34,990 nt of DNA, from contig DRJZ01000182.1 in the NCBI GenBank assembly GCA_011052015.1, positions 1 through 34,990 of the forward strand, in the 5' to 3' direction. The notes beneath the pieces are model-generated. The model was not told the origin of the DNA. It worked only from the letters and a program-made list of their open reading frames with translations, and made no database searches. The stretch is from Acidiferrobacteraceae bacterium (GTDB lineage Bacteria; Pseudomonadota; Gammaproteobacteria; HyVt-429). This document shows, piece after piece, positions 17,892-25,320 of this stretch (positions are counted from its first letter, which is position 1; every line of letters starts with the position of its first letter). The translations under genes were made by a program, and so were the position numbers.

Positions 17892-18671
17892 CTATACGTC
17901 TCCGAACATTAACGAGGTCAATATAAAATCCAGCGCTAACACCGCCAGGGAGGCGTTGACCACAGTACGGGTGGTCGCCCGACTGACACCTTCTGCGGTA
18001 GGCACGGCATCGTAACCTTCGAATACCGCGATCCAGGTCACCACAAAACCAAACACGATACTTTTGACGATACCGCTAACAATATCATCATGAAAATCTA
18101 CCCCCTCTTGCATGGATGACCAAAATACGCCCGCATCTACACCGAGCACTGTCACACCAATAAAATGACCACCGGCTACACCCACTGCGGTAAATAGCGT
18201 GGCCAACAAGGTGAGGCTAAAAAAACCGGCGAAAAATCTCGGCGCCACCACCCGCTCAATGGGATTGACGGCCATCATCTCCATGCCCGCCAGTTGCTGG
18301 GTAGCCTTCATCAAACCTATTTCGGCAGTGAGGGCCGATCCCGCACGCCCGGCAAACAGCAGTGCCGCCAACACCGGCCCTAATTCCCGGGTAAGGGACA
18401 GCGCCACCATCAGCCCTAAAGAAGACTCGGCGCCAAAATCCACCAACGTATTATAACCCTGGAAACTGAGCACCATGCCGACAAAAAGTCCGGCCACCAG
18501 AATAATCGTCAGGGTCAACACCCCCACCGCGTAGATCTGATGAACGAGCAAAGATGGCCGGGTGAAAATTTGCCAGCCTCCTAAAAACACCCGATACAAA
18601 AAGACGCTGGCCCGGCCCAGACGGGAAATATGGGCGATCACCCCACCACCGATTAACGCAAACAACTTCAA
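17892..18671 (-). CDS. mlaE: MlaE, permease of the Mla phospholipid transporter
   Basis: MlaE is the membrane permease of the MlaFEDB complex. The 259-residue protein has five to six hydrophobic segments and the MlaE family blocks YAVGVLTLTIILVAGLFVG, SFQGYNTLVDFGAE, ELGPVLAALLFAGRAGSALT and AEIGLMKATQQLAGMEMM. The latter forms the coupling region to the MlaF ATPase. Its start codon overlaps the mlaF stop by four bases, implying coupled translation. Confidence 0.96.
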   Translation of the reverse strand: MKLFALIGGGVIAHISRLGRASVFLYRVFLGGWQIFTRPSLLVHQIYAVGVLTLTIILVAGLFVGMVLSFQGYNTLVDFGAESSLGLMVALSLTRELGPVLAALLFAGRAGSALTAEIGLMKATQQLAGMEMMAVNPIERVVAPRFFAGFFSLTLLATLFTAVGVAGGHFIGVTVLGVDAGVFWSSMQEGVDFHDDIVSGIVKSIVFGFVVTWIAVFEGYDAVPTAEGVSRATTRTVVNASLAVLALDFILTSLMFGDV

Positions 18672-19495
18672 TCCAACCCCCCTCGAAGCAAATCGTCTTC
18701 GTAGGCAACTGCAGGGTAGTGGTAAGGCACCGGTCCATCCGGCAGGCCATCCATAAACTGGCGCACTTGAACTTGCTGGGAGGCCTGCAATTCCTCAGGC
18801 GTACCTTGGGCGATAATCTGTCCGTCTGCAATCAAATACATATAGTGGGCAATGGCATAGGCCTCCGCCACGTCGTGGGTCACCACCACAGAGCTAATGC
18901 TCAGGGCATCATTGACCTCGCCTATTAACTTAACGATGACTGCCATCGAGATCGGATCCAGGCCAGCAAAAGGCTCATCGTACATCACCAACATGGGATC
19001 CAGGACGATGGCCCGGGCCAAGGCGACTCGCCTGGCCATGCCGCCGGACAATTCACTGGGCATCAGCCGACGGGCGCCACGCAGCCCCACCATCTCCAGC
19101 TTGAGCAAAACCAGGTTTCGCAACACCGGTTCGGGTAGACGGCAATGTTCACGAACGGGAAAGGCGATATTCTCAAAGACATTGATATCGGTTAATAGGG
19201 CGCCACTTTGGAACAACATGCCCATACGTCTACGCAGTGCGTAAAGCTGCTTGAGCCGCAGCCTGGGTACAGACAACCCATCGACAATGATATCGCCATG
19301 ATCGGGACGCAGCCGTCCGCCGATAAAATTTAGCAAGGTTGTCTTACCGGTACCGCTGGGGCCCAGTATCGCGGTCACCTTGCCTCGTGGGATAGTCAGA
19401 TTGACCCCTTTCAAAATAGGCCGATCTCCATAGGCAAAATGCACATCGCGAAACTCCACCAACACATCATTACCGGAAGAATTCTTTGCCGCCAT
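18668..19495 (-). CDS. mlaF: MlaF, ATPase of the Mla phospholipid transporter
   Basis: MlaF is the ABC ATPase of the phospholipid transporter that maintains outer-membrane asymmetry. The 275 residues include Walker A GPSGTGKTT, the ABC signature LSGGMARRVALARA, Walker B MLVMYDEPFAGLDP and the H-loop VVTHDVAEA. It is the first gene of the long minus-strand run. Its upstream region is occupied by R2 copy 3, so any promoter must lie within or beyond that element. Confidence 0.96.
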   Translation of the reverse strand: MAAKNSSGNDVLVEFRDVHFAYGDRPILKGVNLTIPRGKVTAILGPSGTGKTTLLNFIGGRLRPDHGDIIVDGLSVPRLRLKQLYALRRRMGMLFQSGALLTDINVFENIAFPVREHCRLPEPVLRNLVLLKLEMVGLRGARRLMPSELSGGMARRVALARAIVLDPMLVMYDEPFAGLDPISMAVIVKLIGEVNDALSISSVVVTHDVAEAYAIAHYMYLIADGQIIAQGTPEELQASQQVQVRQFMDGLPDGPVPYHYPAVAYEDDLLRGGLD

Positions 19496-19528
19496 GATAA
19501 ACGTATTTATTTTATTTAAATGAAATTC

Positions 19529-19751
19529 GCCACAGACGCCTGCATGAACGCAGGCGGTAGAGCGAAGCAGGAGCCAGGGCCGAGGACACGGGGCTCACAA
19601 AGAAGAACATATAATCAAAACTTGTCTGTATCATCATTCATGGCTATGCAAGATAAGAGGATACAGCCGAAATCATCATATCGGGCCAACGTTATAGTAT
19701 GCAAAGTCACTCTACCCCACGAGGGGGTACCGAGGTCTGTGTCTCTGTGGC
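19529..19751. repeat. R2 MITE-like element, copy 3, with nested insertions (upstream of mlaF)
   Basis: The 338-base gap between mlaF and the DUF72-like gene is mostly this element. The arms are 'gccacaga...gacacggggc' at the left and '...ggtctgtgtctctgtggc' at the right, ending at 19751. The left arm is split by 48 foreign bases (19537-19584) that begin with a cgcctgc-atgaac-gcaggcg hairpin and contain 'gagcgaagcaggagcc' (family R6). The right arm carries a small accccacgagggggt hairpin not present in the other copies. The core matches copy 2 in reverse complement and copy 1 directly. Confidence 0.75.
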
Positions 19752-19833
19752 TAATGTACCTGTACCTACTAGTATGGGGAAGAACCGTATTAACAAGCAC
19801 ATTATTCTACCAGTTTGTGGACACCCGATGCGC

Positions 19834-20544
19834 TCACACATCGAGCAGTTCGGCGATGATGCGGACCTGTTCGGCGAGCTGCGGCGCTGGATCGGGTTCG
19901 GTAAAAAACAAGCCCGCACCGCGATTATCCCCCATCCAGTCCCCCAGCTGTTCAACCACTGCCCTCAGGGGCTTGAGTTCGGACTGACCCATAAGTGCGA
20001 CCATAAATTCACCGGGTTCTTCGGGTTTGGGCTCCTGGTTGGGGCGCCAACATAAACTGGCTCCAAAGGCATTCAACAACTCCAACATTTGCCCAGTTCG
20101 AATAGACCCCATGGGCAAATCTACGCAGACAGGAAGGCCGTCATCTAGCGCCTCTAAACGGCCTTGTAACCAAGTGGTCGATAGGTTGGACTCCTTGGAG
20201 GATATACGCAACAAATAAGCCGATAACCAGGGGCGCAAGTCCCGGACCATTTCCTGAAATTGTTGGATCTGCTGCTGCCATTTTTCAAAACCCGGCACTG
20301 CTGTATCCCCAACCCAAGCAGGCAATTCCAATACAAAACGAAATCCCTCATCGATGTCTTCTATCCATTGATTGAGATCAGCGGCAGAAACAGACTCCCA
20401 TTTCTGCGCAGGCACTAACACGCTGCGAATAATGTTGCTGTAATAGCACAAACGCCACTCCGTAGGCAGCGCATCATCATAGAACCCGTCTTGCCACTCG
20501 TCATGTTCCCAACCACGGATTCCGATCAGCAGGCTTTCATTCAT
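19834..20544 (-). CDS. DUF72 (YecE)-like protein
   Basis: The 236-residue product opens with LLIGIRGWEHDEWQDGFY followed by ALPTEWRLCYYS. This resembles the DUF72/YecE pattern 'iGtsGWsyxxWxgxFYPxxLpxxxxLxyYa', and a later block EGFRFVLELPAWV corresponds to the family's FxFxxKxPxxI strand. DUF72 proteins are TIM-barrel-like and of uncertain biochemical role. This one diverges from the standard motif where 'FNTVEINSTFY' is expected (here IIRSVLVPAQKWESV), so it may be a distinct subfamily. It lies between mlaF and caxA, which are direct neighbours in E. coli. Confidence 0.55.
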   Translation of the reverse strand: MNESLLIGIRGWEHDEWQDGFYDDALPTEWRLCYYSNIIRSVLVPAQKWESVSAADLNQWIEDIDEGFRFVLELPAWVGDTAVPGFEKWQQQIQQFQEMVRDLRPWLSAYLLRISSKESNLSTTWLQGRLEALDDGLPVCVDLPMGSIRTGQMLELLNAFGASLCWRPNQEPKPEEPGEFMVALMGQSELKPLRAVVEQLGDWMGDNRGAGLFFTEPDPAPQLAEQVRIIAELLDV

Positions 20545-20943
20545 GTGTTGGGTTCTAGCAGGTTTACAGGGTGGCTAACGCTATCACAGGTGCCTATAGA
20601 TAAAAAATGGGGTCAGGGTCATTGCTGTCCCACTTAATCCCCTCTCCCATCAGGGAGCACCCCTAGGGCATAAAAGGGTTGGGGAGAGGGGATCGAAAGA
20701 TAAGCCATTGTTTTATATATCCCCTCATCCTAGCCTTCTCCCGGAGGGAGAAGGAATAATTCCAACTTCTAGGTTACATGAAGTCATGTCTTTGGTGCCA
20801 ACACTCGCAATCTATGTCCTGATAATCAGCATGTTACGGTGCATTAACATCGTGTTAAGTGGGACAGCAATGGGTCAGGGTCGATTTGCATTGTCCCGCG
20901 CTAACGACTACAACAGGGCACAATATCTATAATGGAGATCAGT
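20545..20943. repeat. Repeat-filled gap: R4 inverted repeat enclosing R1 copy B
   Basis: No gene is seen in these 399 bases. An inverted repeat attgctgtcccacttaa (20621-20637) / ttaagtgggacagcaat (20855-20871) brackets the centre. Each arm sits beside a directly repeated 'gggtcagggtc' (20610-20620 and 20872-20882). Such 'gggtcag' stretches resemble REP units seen near RAYT transposases (recollection, not tested). R1 copy B lies inside the bracket immediately after the left arm. A caxA promoter could lie in 20883-20930, but no convincing pair of hexamers was found. Confidence 0.65.
20638..20755. repeat. R1 REPIN-like inverted pair, copy B
   Basis: The left unit (20638-20693, 'tcccctctcccatcaggg' to 'ggggagaggggat') and right unit (20719-20755, 'atcccctcatcctagcc' with the ccttctccc-gga-gggagaagg hairpin) face each other across a 25-base spacer. 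The right unit is almost identical to that of copy A. A 32-base segment of the left unit (20653-20684) is identical to copy C at 34854-34885. Confidence 0.8.
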
Positions 20944-21951
20944 ATGCTCACTGCTAGTTTATCCCTCGTCGTGGGACTGGCATTGCTCGCCTGGGGGGCC
21001 GATCGTTTCGTCTACGGCGCCACCTCTATCGCTCGCAATTTCGGTGTATCACCTCTCATTGTAGGCTTGACCATCGTCGGCTTTGGCACCTCGGCGCCGG
21101 AATTGCTGGTCTCGACCGTGGCCGCCTGGCAAGGCAATACAGAATTGGCCCTGGGCAATGCGGTGGGTTCAAATATTGCCAATATTGGCTTGGTCCTCGG
21201 CAGTGCCGCACTGATACACCCTCTGGTAGTACGCTCACGTATCCTCAAACGCGAGTACCCCATCATGGCGCTGGTGCTTTTGGCGACACCGGCCTTGTTA
21301 TTGGATGGGCGCCTGGGGCGGCTCGATGGCGTGCTGCTAATAAGTGGGCTCATATTGCTCATCGCCTGGACCATACATATGGGTCTGCGCCAACGGGTCA
21401 AGGCGGGCACCGTCAAGGCTGCGGTGATGGGAAGCGCGGATGAACTGGCCCAGGAATACGCCGAGGAACTCAAACAAGGAGCATCCACACCCGCAGCCAC
21501 AGCCTGGTTAATCGGAGGCCTGCTGCTGTTACTTGGCAGCTCAAAACTGCTGGTATGGGCAGCCATTGTCGTCGCCCAGCATTTTGGTATGAGCGATTTA
21601 CTGATTGGTCTCACCATCGTCGCGGTAGGCACCAGTCTCCCCGAGGTCGCTACCTCCATCGCCAGCATCTTTAAGGGTGAGCACGATATTGCCATCGGCA
21701 ATATCGTCGGCTCCAACATGTTTAACATGCTCGGGGTTATTGGCATTGCCGGAGTAATACACCCGATCAGCATCAGTCCAGAACTCCTGAACCGGGATTT
21801 TCTGGTCATGCTGGTGCTGGCTGCGGCCATGCTAGGCATGGCCTATCGCAGCCGGGCCAGGGCCCGCATCGGCCGCATTGAAGGTGGCCTGCTGCTTATC
21901 GCTTACTGCGGCTATCTCGCTGTCCTGGCTTGGGGATTACAGACAAACTGA
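20944..21951 (+). CDS. caxA: Calcium/sodium antiporter CaxA (YrbG)
   Basis: This is an inner-membrane cation/Ca exchanger of the YrbG family. It has two homologous halves, each with the exchanger signature: GLTIVGFGTSAPELLVS in the first and GLTIVAVGTSLPEVATS in the second, and about ten hydrophobic helices. The frame opens with ATG at 20932, but the ATG at 20944 is preceded at correct spacing by GGAG (20934-20937) and is preferred, giving 335 residues. It heads the block that in E. coli reads yrbG-kdsD-kdsC-lptCAB, but here an orphan minus-strand gene separates it from kdsD. Confidence 0.92.
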   Translation: MLTASLSLVVGLALLAWGADRFVYGATSIARNFGVSPLIVGLTIVGFGTSAPELLVSTVAAWQGNTELALGNAVGSNIANIGLVLGSAALIHPLVVRSRILKREYPIMALVLLATPALLLDGRLGRLDGVLLISGLILLIAWTIHMGLRQRVKAGTVKAAVMGSADELAQEYAEELKQGASTPAATAWLIGGLLLLLGSSKLLVWAAIVVAQHFGMSDLLIGLTIVAVGTSLPEVATSIASIFKGEHDIAIGNIVGSNMFNMLGVIGIAGVIHPISISPELLNRDFLVMLVLAAAMLGMAYRSRARARIGRIEGGLLLIAYCGYLAVLAWGLQTN

Positions 21952-21990
21952 TAAAGAAAACCGGCATCACCCGCACCCACTTATACACCT

Positions 21991-22767
21991 CTACTGTACC
22001 GACGGCGCCTGAGGGACCACGTTCACATTACTTTTCATTGCTTCCGATGAACTCAAATGGGGAGCCACCTGTTTAGCAGGTGGTGTCGTGGCGGTCGGTG
22101 CCCTGACTACCGGAGCGACAGGTGATTTTCTACCCACCGGCGCGGGTTTAACCTTGAGCCCGGCCTTCTCGGTCACGGGCATAGCGGCCTTGGGCGCTAC
22201 CTCGACAACAGCCGGAGTCTTTCCACCAGCCTTATCGCCCACCGGTTTGACTTTCGTCACTTCTGGAAGTTGACCCTTGGGGCCTTTATTGTTTTTGATT
22301 GGGGGCGCTACCATTTTGGGCGCCACCTTGGGGACCATGGGTCCTGCGCCCAAGGCATCGTCGAGGACCTCATCATTCATCACGCTGGTCTTGGCGTTGG
22401 ATTTGACCTCGGTCTTGGATCGTCCCGGCGTGGTGGTGTTTTTTAAAGCCGCACGAAGGGCTTTCAGTTCGGTCTTCAGACCCTTCCCCACCTTGGCCAT
22501 ATCCCACGAATCTCCCGTCGAAGAAAAGCACACTGTTCCTTCGAAACAGGCAACACGCCCTGTTTCTTTGCCATTGTCATTCACCCAGACGCACCCGAAC
22601 TCACTCTGCCCAGACTCCGTATAAGTGCCACCACCCATTGTACAGTCTTCTTTAAACTGCTCCTTGGAATACCCCTCCTCGCTATAGCTTATATCGAATG
22701 GCGTTAAGGCGAACATGAACATCATGGTAATAATCGCCAAATGTTGCAATATCGTTCTCTTCATCAT
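21991..22767 (-). CDS. Orphan exported protein: Cys4 head, Pro/Ala/Lys-rich tail
   Basis: I do not recognise this 258-residue protein. It has a signal peptide (HLAIITMMFMFALTPF core, residues about 9-28). A short head follows with four cysteines (EDCTMGGGTYTES, FGCVWVN, RVACFEGTVCFSS), likely disulfide-bonded if periplasmic (inference). A predicted short helix LKTELKALRAALKN comes next, then a low-complexity tail of about 140 residues rich in Pro, Ala, Val and Lys. A GAGGAGGA Shine-Dalgarno sequence eight bases upstream of the ATG strongly supports it as a real gene. It lies antisense between caxA and kdsD, where E. coli has no gene. The tail could span periplasm or cell wall, in the manner of TonB-type linkers, but nothing proves it. 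Confidence 0.8.
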   Translation of the reverse strand: MMKRTILQHLAIITMMFMFALTPFDISYSEEGYSKEQFKEDCTMGGGTYTESGQSEFGCVWVNDNGKETGRVACFEGTVCFSSTGDSWDMAKVGKGLKTELKALRAALKNTTTPGRSKTEVKSNAKTSVMNDEVLDDALGAGPMVPKVAPKMVAPPIKNNKGPKGQLPEVTKVKPVGDKAGGKTPAVVEVAPKAAMPVTEKAGLKVKPAPVGRKSPVAPVVRAPTATTPPAKQVAPHLSSSEAMKSNVNVVPQAPSVQ

Positions 22768-23248
22768 GACTAAAGTCCTCCTCTTGAGTGCGGAAAGGGG
22801 ACGGAGGGATTAAATATTAGGCAATCCCACCCCGCCCTTCTGAAGTTGCCCTCGTTTCATCTGGCCAAAAACAACACCATAACGCTTTTCGATTTGCTGC
22901 CAAAAGCGGGTAGCAGTATGTAACTGGAGGATAAAAGCCCTTTCCCCCAAAGTCGATAGCTATTGGACAGCCGTTCACCCCGCTTTGCGCCCTGATCGCC
23001 GCGAAATCTTGCTTTGCGCGCTGCCACCGCTTGAATATTTCCCCGCTTTACCTACATGGACGTAGCCAAGGAGCGAGAGCAGGACGCGGGAGCCTTAGGC
23101 CCATTTCCGGCCCATTCTTGCCCCTCAGGCCAACAGATGCCCTCGACAACTCTCCCATGCGTAGCCCTAGCTCCCGCATCCATAGGAACTCCACGGCCAT
23201 TTCGCTATAATTCGCGCAAATCTTAAGCGTGAATAAAATCAGAAATCA
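22768..23248. other. Divergent intergenic region upstream of kdsD, with R6-type repeat
   Basis: This 481-base gene-free stretch separates the divergent orphan gene and kdsD. The segment 23052-23100 ('catggacgtagcc...gagcgagagcaggacgcggg') resembles the 48-base insertion at 19537-19584. It also pairs as an imperfect inverted repeat with 23158-23180: gcgggagccttaggc against gccctagctcccgc. Nothing else structured was recognised in 22800-23050. Confidence 0.45.
23206..23211 (+). promoter_or_regulatory. Candidate -10 box for kdsD
   Basis: A perfect TATAAT lies 37 bases upstream of the kdsD ATG. The matching -35 position (around 23183-23188, TAGGAA) is poor, so the promoter would be weak or need help. 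It would drive the kdsD-kdsC-lptCAB block. Confidence 0.4.
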
Positions 23249-24220
23249 ATGAACGACGAGTCCTTATTGGAGCTTGGCCGTAGCGTCATTAATCTTGAGG
23301 CCGAGGCCGTTGCCCAGCTCACCCAGCGCATGGATAATCAATTCGCCCTGGTGTGCCGAATGATGCTCGACTGCGCCGGTCGGGTCATTGTTGTCGGCAT
23401 GGGTAAGTCCGGCCATATCGGCAGCAAAATTGCCGCCACCTTGGCCAGTACCGGCACCCCCGCATTTTTCGTCCATCCCGGCGAGGCCAGCCACGGTGAT
23501 TTGGGCATGATCACGGCTACCGATCTTGTCCTGGCCATCTCTAACTCTGGTGAGACCCCGGAAATCCTCACCATCTTACCCATCATCAAGCGTATGGGGA
23601 TCAAGCTGGTGGCGATGACAGGCAATCCAGAGTCATCCCTGGGCCAGCAGGCCGATGGTTACCTCAACGTGGGCGTCAATCAGGAAGCCTGTCCCATGAA
23701 CCTCGCCCCCACTTCCAGCACCACCGCGACCCTGGCCATGGGAGACGCCCTGGCCATTGTCCTGCTCAAGTCGCGAGGATTTACCGAGCACGATTTCGCC
23801 CGTTCCCATCCAGGCGGCGCCCTGGGCCGCCGCCTGCTACTCTATGTAACGGACATCATGCACAAGGATAACGCCATCCCAGTAGTGCACGAACAAGACA
23901 GCCTGCGTGACGCCCTGTTGGAAATGAGCAGCAAGGGGCTGGGGATGACGGGTGTGACCGATGACCAAGGTCATCTGTGTGGCATTTTTACCGATGGTGA
24001 TCTACGCCGCGCCCTCAATAGCACTGTGGACCTCTACCAATCGAGCATCGCTGAGGTGATGACCCGCAACCCTAAGACCACCCACCCTGATCGCCTTGCC
24101 GCAGAAGTTGTACAAATGATGCGCACCGATCGCATCAATGGCTTATACGTAGTCGATGAAAACAACGTCATCATAGGTGCTCTAAACATGCATGATTTAC
24201 TCAAGGCGGGGGTCGTCTAA
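23249..24220 (+). CDS. kdsD: D-arabinose 5-phosphate isomerase KdsD
   Basis: KdsD converts ribulose 5-phosphate to arabinose 5-phosphate, the first step to Kdo for LPS inner core. The 323-residue protein has an N-terminal SIS domain (GMGKSGHIGSKIAATLASTG, then SNSGETPE and the PTSSTTATLAMGDALA active-site region) and two C-terminal CBS domains (about residues 205-320). The gene directly abuts kdsC, which acts two steps later. Confidence 0.96.
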   Translation: MNDESLLELGRSVINLEAEAVAQLTQRMDNQFALVCRMMLDCAGRVIVVGMGKSGHIGSKIAATLASTGTPAFFVHPGEASHGDLGMITATDLVLAISNSGETPEILTILPIIKRMGIKLVAMTGNPESSLGQQADGYLNVGVNQEACPMNLAPTSSTTATLAMGDALAIVLLKSRGFTEHDFARSHPGGALGRRLLLYVTDIMHKDNAIPVVHEQDSLRDALLEMSSKGLGMTGVTDDQGHLCGIFTDGDLRRALNSTVDLYQSSIAEVMTRNPKTTHPDRLAAEVVQMMRTDRINGLYVVDENNVIIGALNMHDLLKAGVV

Positions 24221-24775
24221 GTGGACTTTCTTAAACCCTCTCTCACAGTAGACGATAAGACCCTGGCCCTGGCCGCCAAAATCAAACTACTGCTGTTTGA
24301 TGTGGATGGGGTGCTCACCAGCGGCCAACTGTTTATCGGCGACGATGGTCAGGAGCACAAGGCGTTCCACTCCCGTGATGGTCATGGCATCCGCATGCTG
24401 CAAGACAGTGGCGTGCCAGTGGGGCTGATTACCGGACGTACTTCGCAAGTAGTCAAACACCGCGCCAAGGACCTGGATATCAAACATGTGTATCAGGGAG
24501 AACGGGATAAACTCCCTGCCTATATCGCCCTGTGCAAGAAACTAGGGCTGACCTTAGATCAAGTTGCTTTCGTGGGGGACGATGTAGTGGACCTCCCCAT
24601 TATGCTCAAGACCGGGCTGGCGGTAGCGGTCCAGGATGCCCACCCCCTGGTCAAGCAACACGCCCATTGGACCACACCCAGCCGGGGCGGCAGGGGGGCT
24701 GGCCGTGACATCTGTGAGCTCATCCTGTTGGCTCAGGGTCATTACGACCAGGCCATGGGTCACTACTTGAGCTAA
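24221..24775 (+). CDS. kdsC: Kdo-8-phosphate phosphatase KdsC
   Basis: KdsC removes phosphate from Kdo 8-phosphate. The 184-residue HAD-superfamily (C0 type, no cap) protein shows the nucleophile motif LLLFDVDGVLTSG (Asp27, Asp29), the KAFHSRDGHGIRML substrate block, motif II ITGRTS and motif IV FVGDDVVDLPIM. It starts with GTG immediately after the kdsD stop, so translation is probably coupled. Confidence 0.96.
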   Translation: MDFLKPSLTVDDKTLALAAKIKLLLFDVDGVLTSGQLFIGDDGQEHKAFHSRDGHGIRMLQDSGVPVGLITGRTSQVVKHRAKDLDIKHVYQGERDKLPAYIALCKKLGLTLDQVAFVGDDVVDLPIMLKTGLAVAVQDAHPLVKQHAHWTTPSRGGRGAGRDICELILLAQGHYDQAMGHYLS

Positions 24776-24807
24776 ACACACCCTGATAAAGAGACAAGTG
24801 AAATAAA

Positions 24808-25269
24808 GTGCAACAACATGCGGAAAAAATTCTGCTTTACGCCCTGGTTGCCATACTGGGTAGTTTCACCTTTTGGTTACAGTGGGGGCTTGAAGAAAAA
24901 CCCCAGGAAATTGCCGCCCCCGACGAGCGCCATGATCCCGATTTTTATGTTGAAAACTTTAGCGCCACGGGGATGGATGAGCAGGGTCGGCGCAAATACA
25001 CCTTGGAAGCAGAGCGCATGGTTCACTATCCTGATGACAATACGGCGCTATTGGACAAGCCCCATATCATTCAATACGAAAGGGGGCGTCAACCGACTCA
25101 TGCCTATGCCGAGTCCGGCTGGGTCTCTGCAGACGGCGACGAAGTGCTGCTAACCGGTAATGTGCGGGTCATTCGGGGTAAGGACCGGTCCGGTGGTGGC
25201 GCCAGCGTCATGACCAGCAACAAAATGCGGATTCGCCTGAAAAAGGGCACATTCAAAAAAGAGTCCTGA
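24808..25269 (+). CDS. lptC: LPS export protein LptC, shortened
   Basis: LptC is the bitopic inner-membrane protein that receives LPS from LptB2FG and hands it to LptA. It has one N-terminal helix (ILLYALVAILGSFTFWLQ) and a beta-jellyroll start (VENFSATGMDEQGRRKYTLEAERMVHY) as in the family. It ends at residue 153, after TSNKMRIRLKKGTFKKES. E. coli LptC has 191 residues, and by my alignment about 40 C-terminal residues, the strands next to LptA, have no counterpart. Neither other frame downstream restores them. It starts with GTG, 32 bases after kdsC. Confidence 0.85.
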   Translation: MQQHAEKILLYALVAILGSFTFWLQWGLEEKPQEIAAPDERHDPDFYVENFSATGMDEQGRRKYTLEAERMVHYPDDNTALLDKPHIIQYERGRQPTHAYAESGWVSADGDEVLLTGNVRVIRGKDRSGGGASVMTSNKMRIRLKKGTFKKES

Positions 25270-25320
25270 TACACTCCGTCACATAATTTTCTGTAAGTCA
25301 TAAAATACAACAGACCTCGC

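Noticed and set aside
19520-19987. 155-residue plus-strand frame upstream of mlaF
   Set aside because: It is composed of R2 copy 3 plus the antisense of the DUF72-like gene's 3' end.
20928-20933. TATAAT next to the caxA start as a promoter -10 box
   Set aside because: It overlaps the first possible start codon and has no matching -35. A transcript from it would be almost leaderless, while a good Shine-Dalgarno sequence precedes the second ATG.
25262-25320. Frameshift explaining the short LptC
   Set aside because: Reading both other frames after the A-rich tract gives stops within about 14 codons and nothing like the missing LptC strands.
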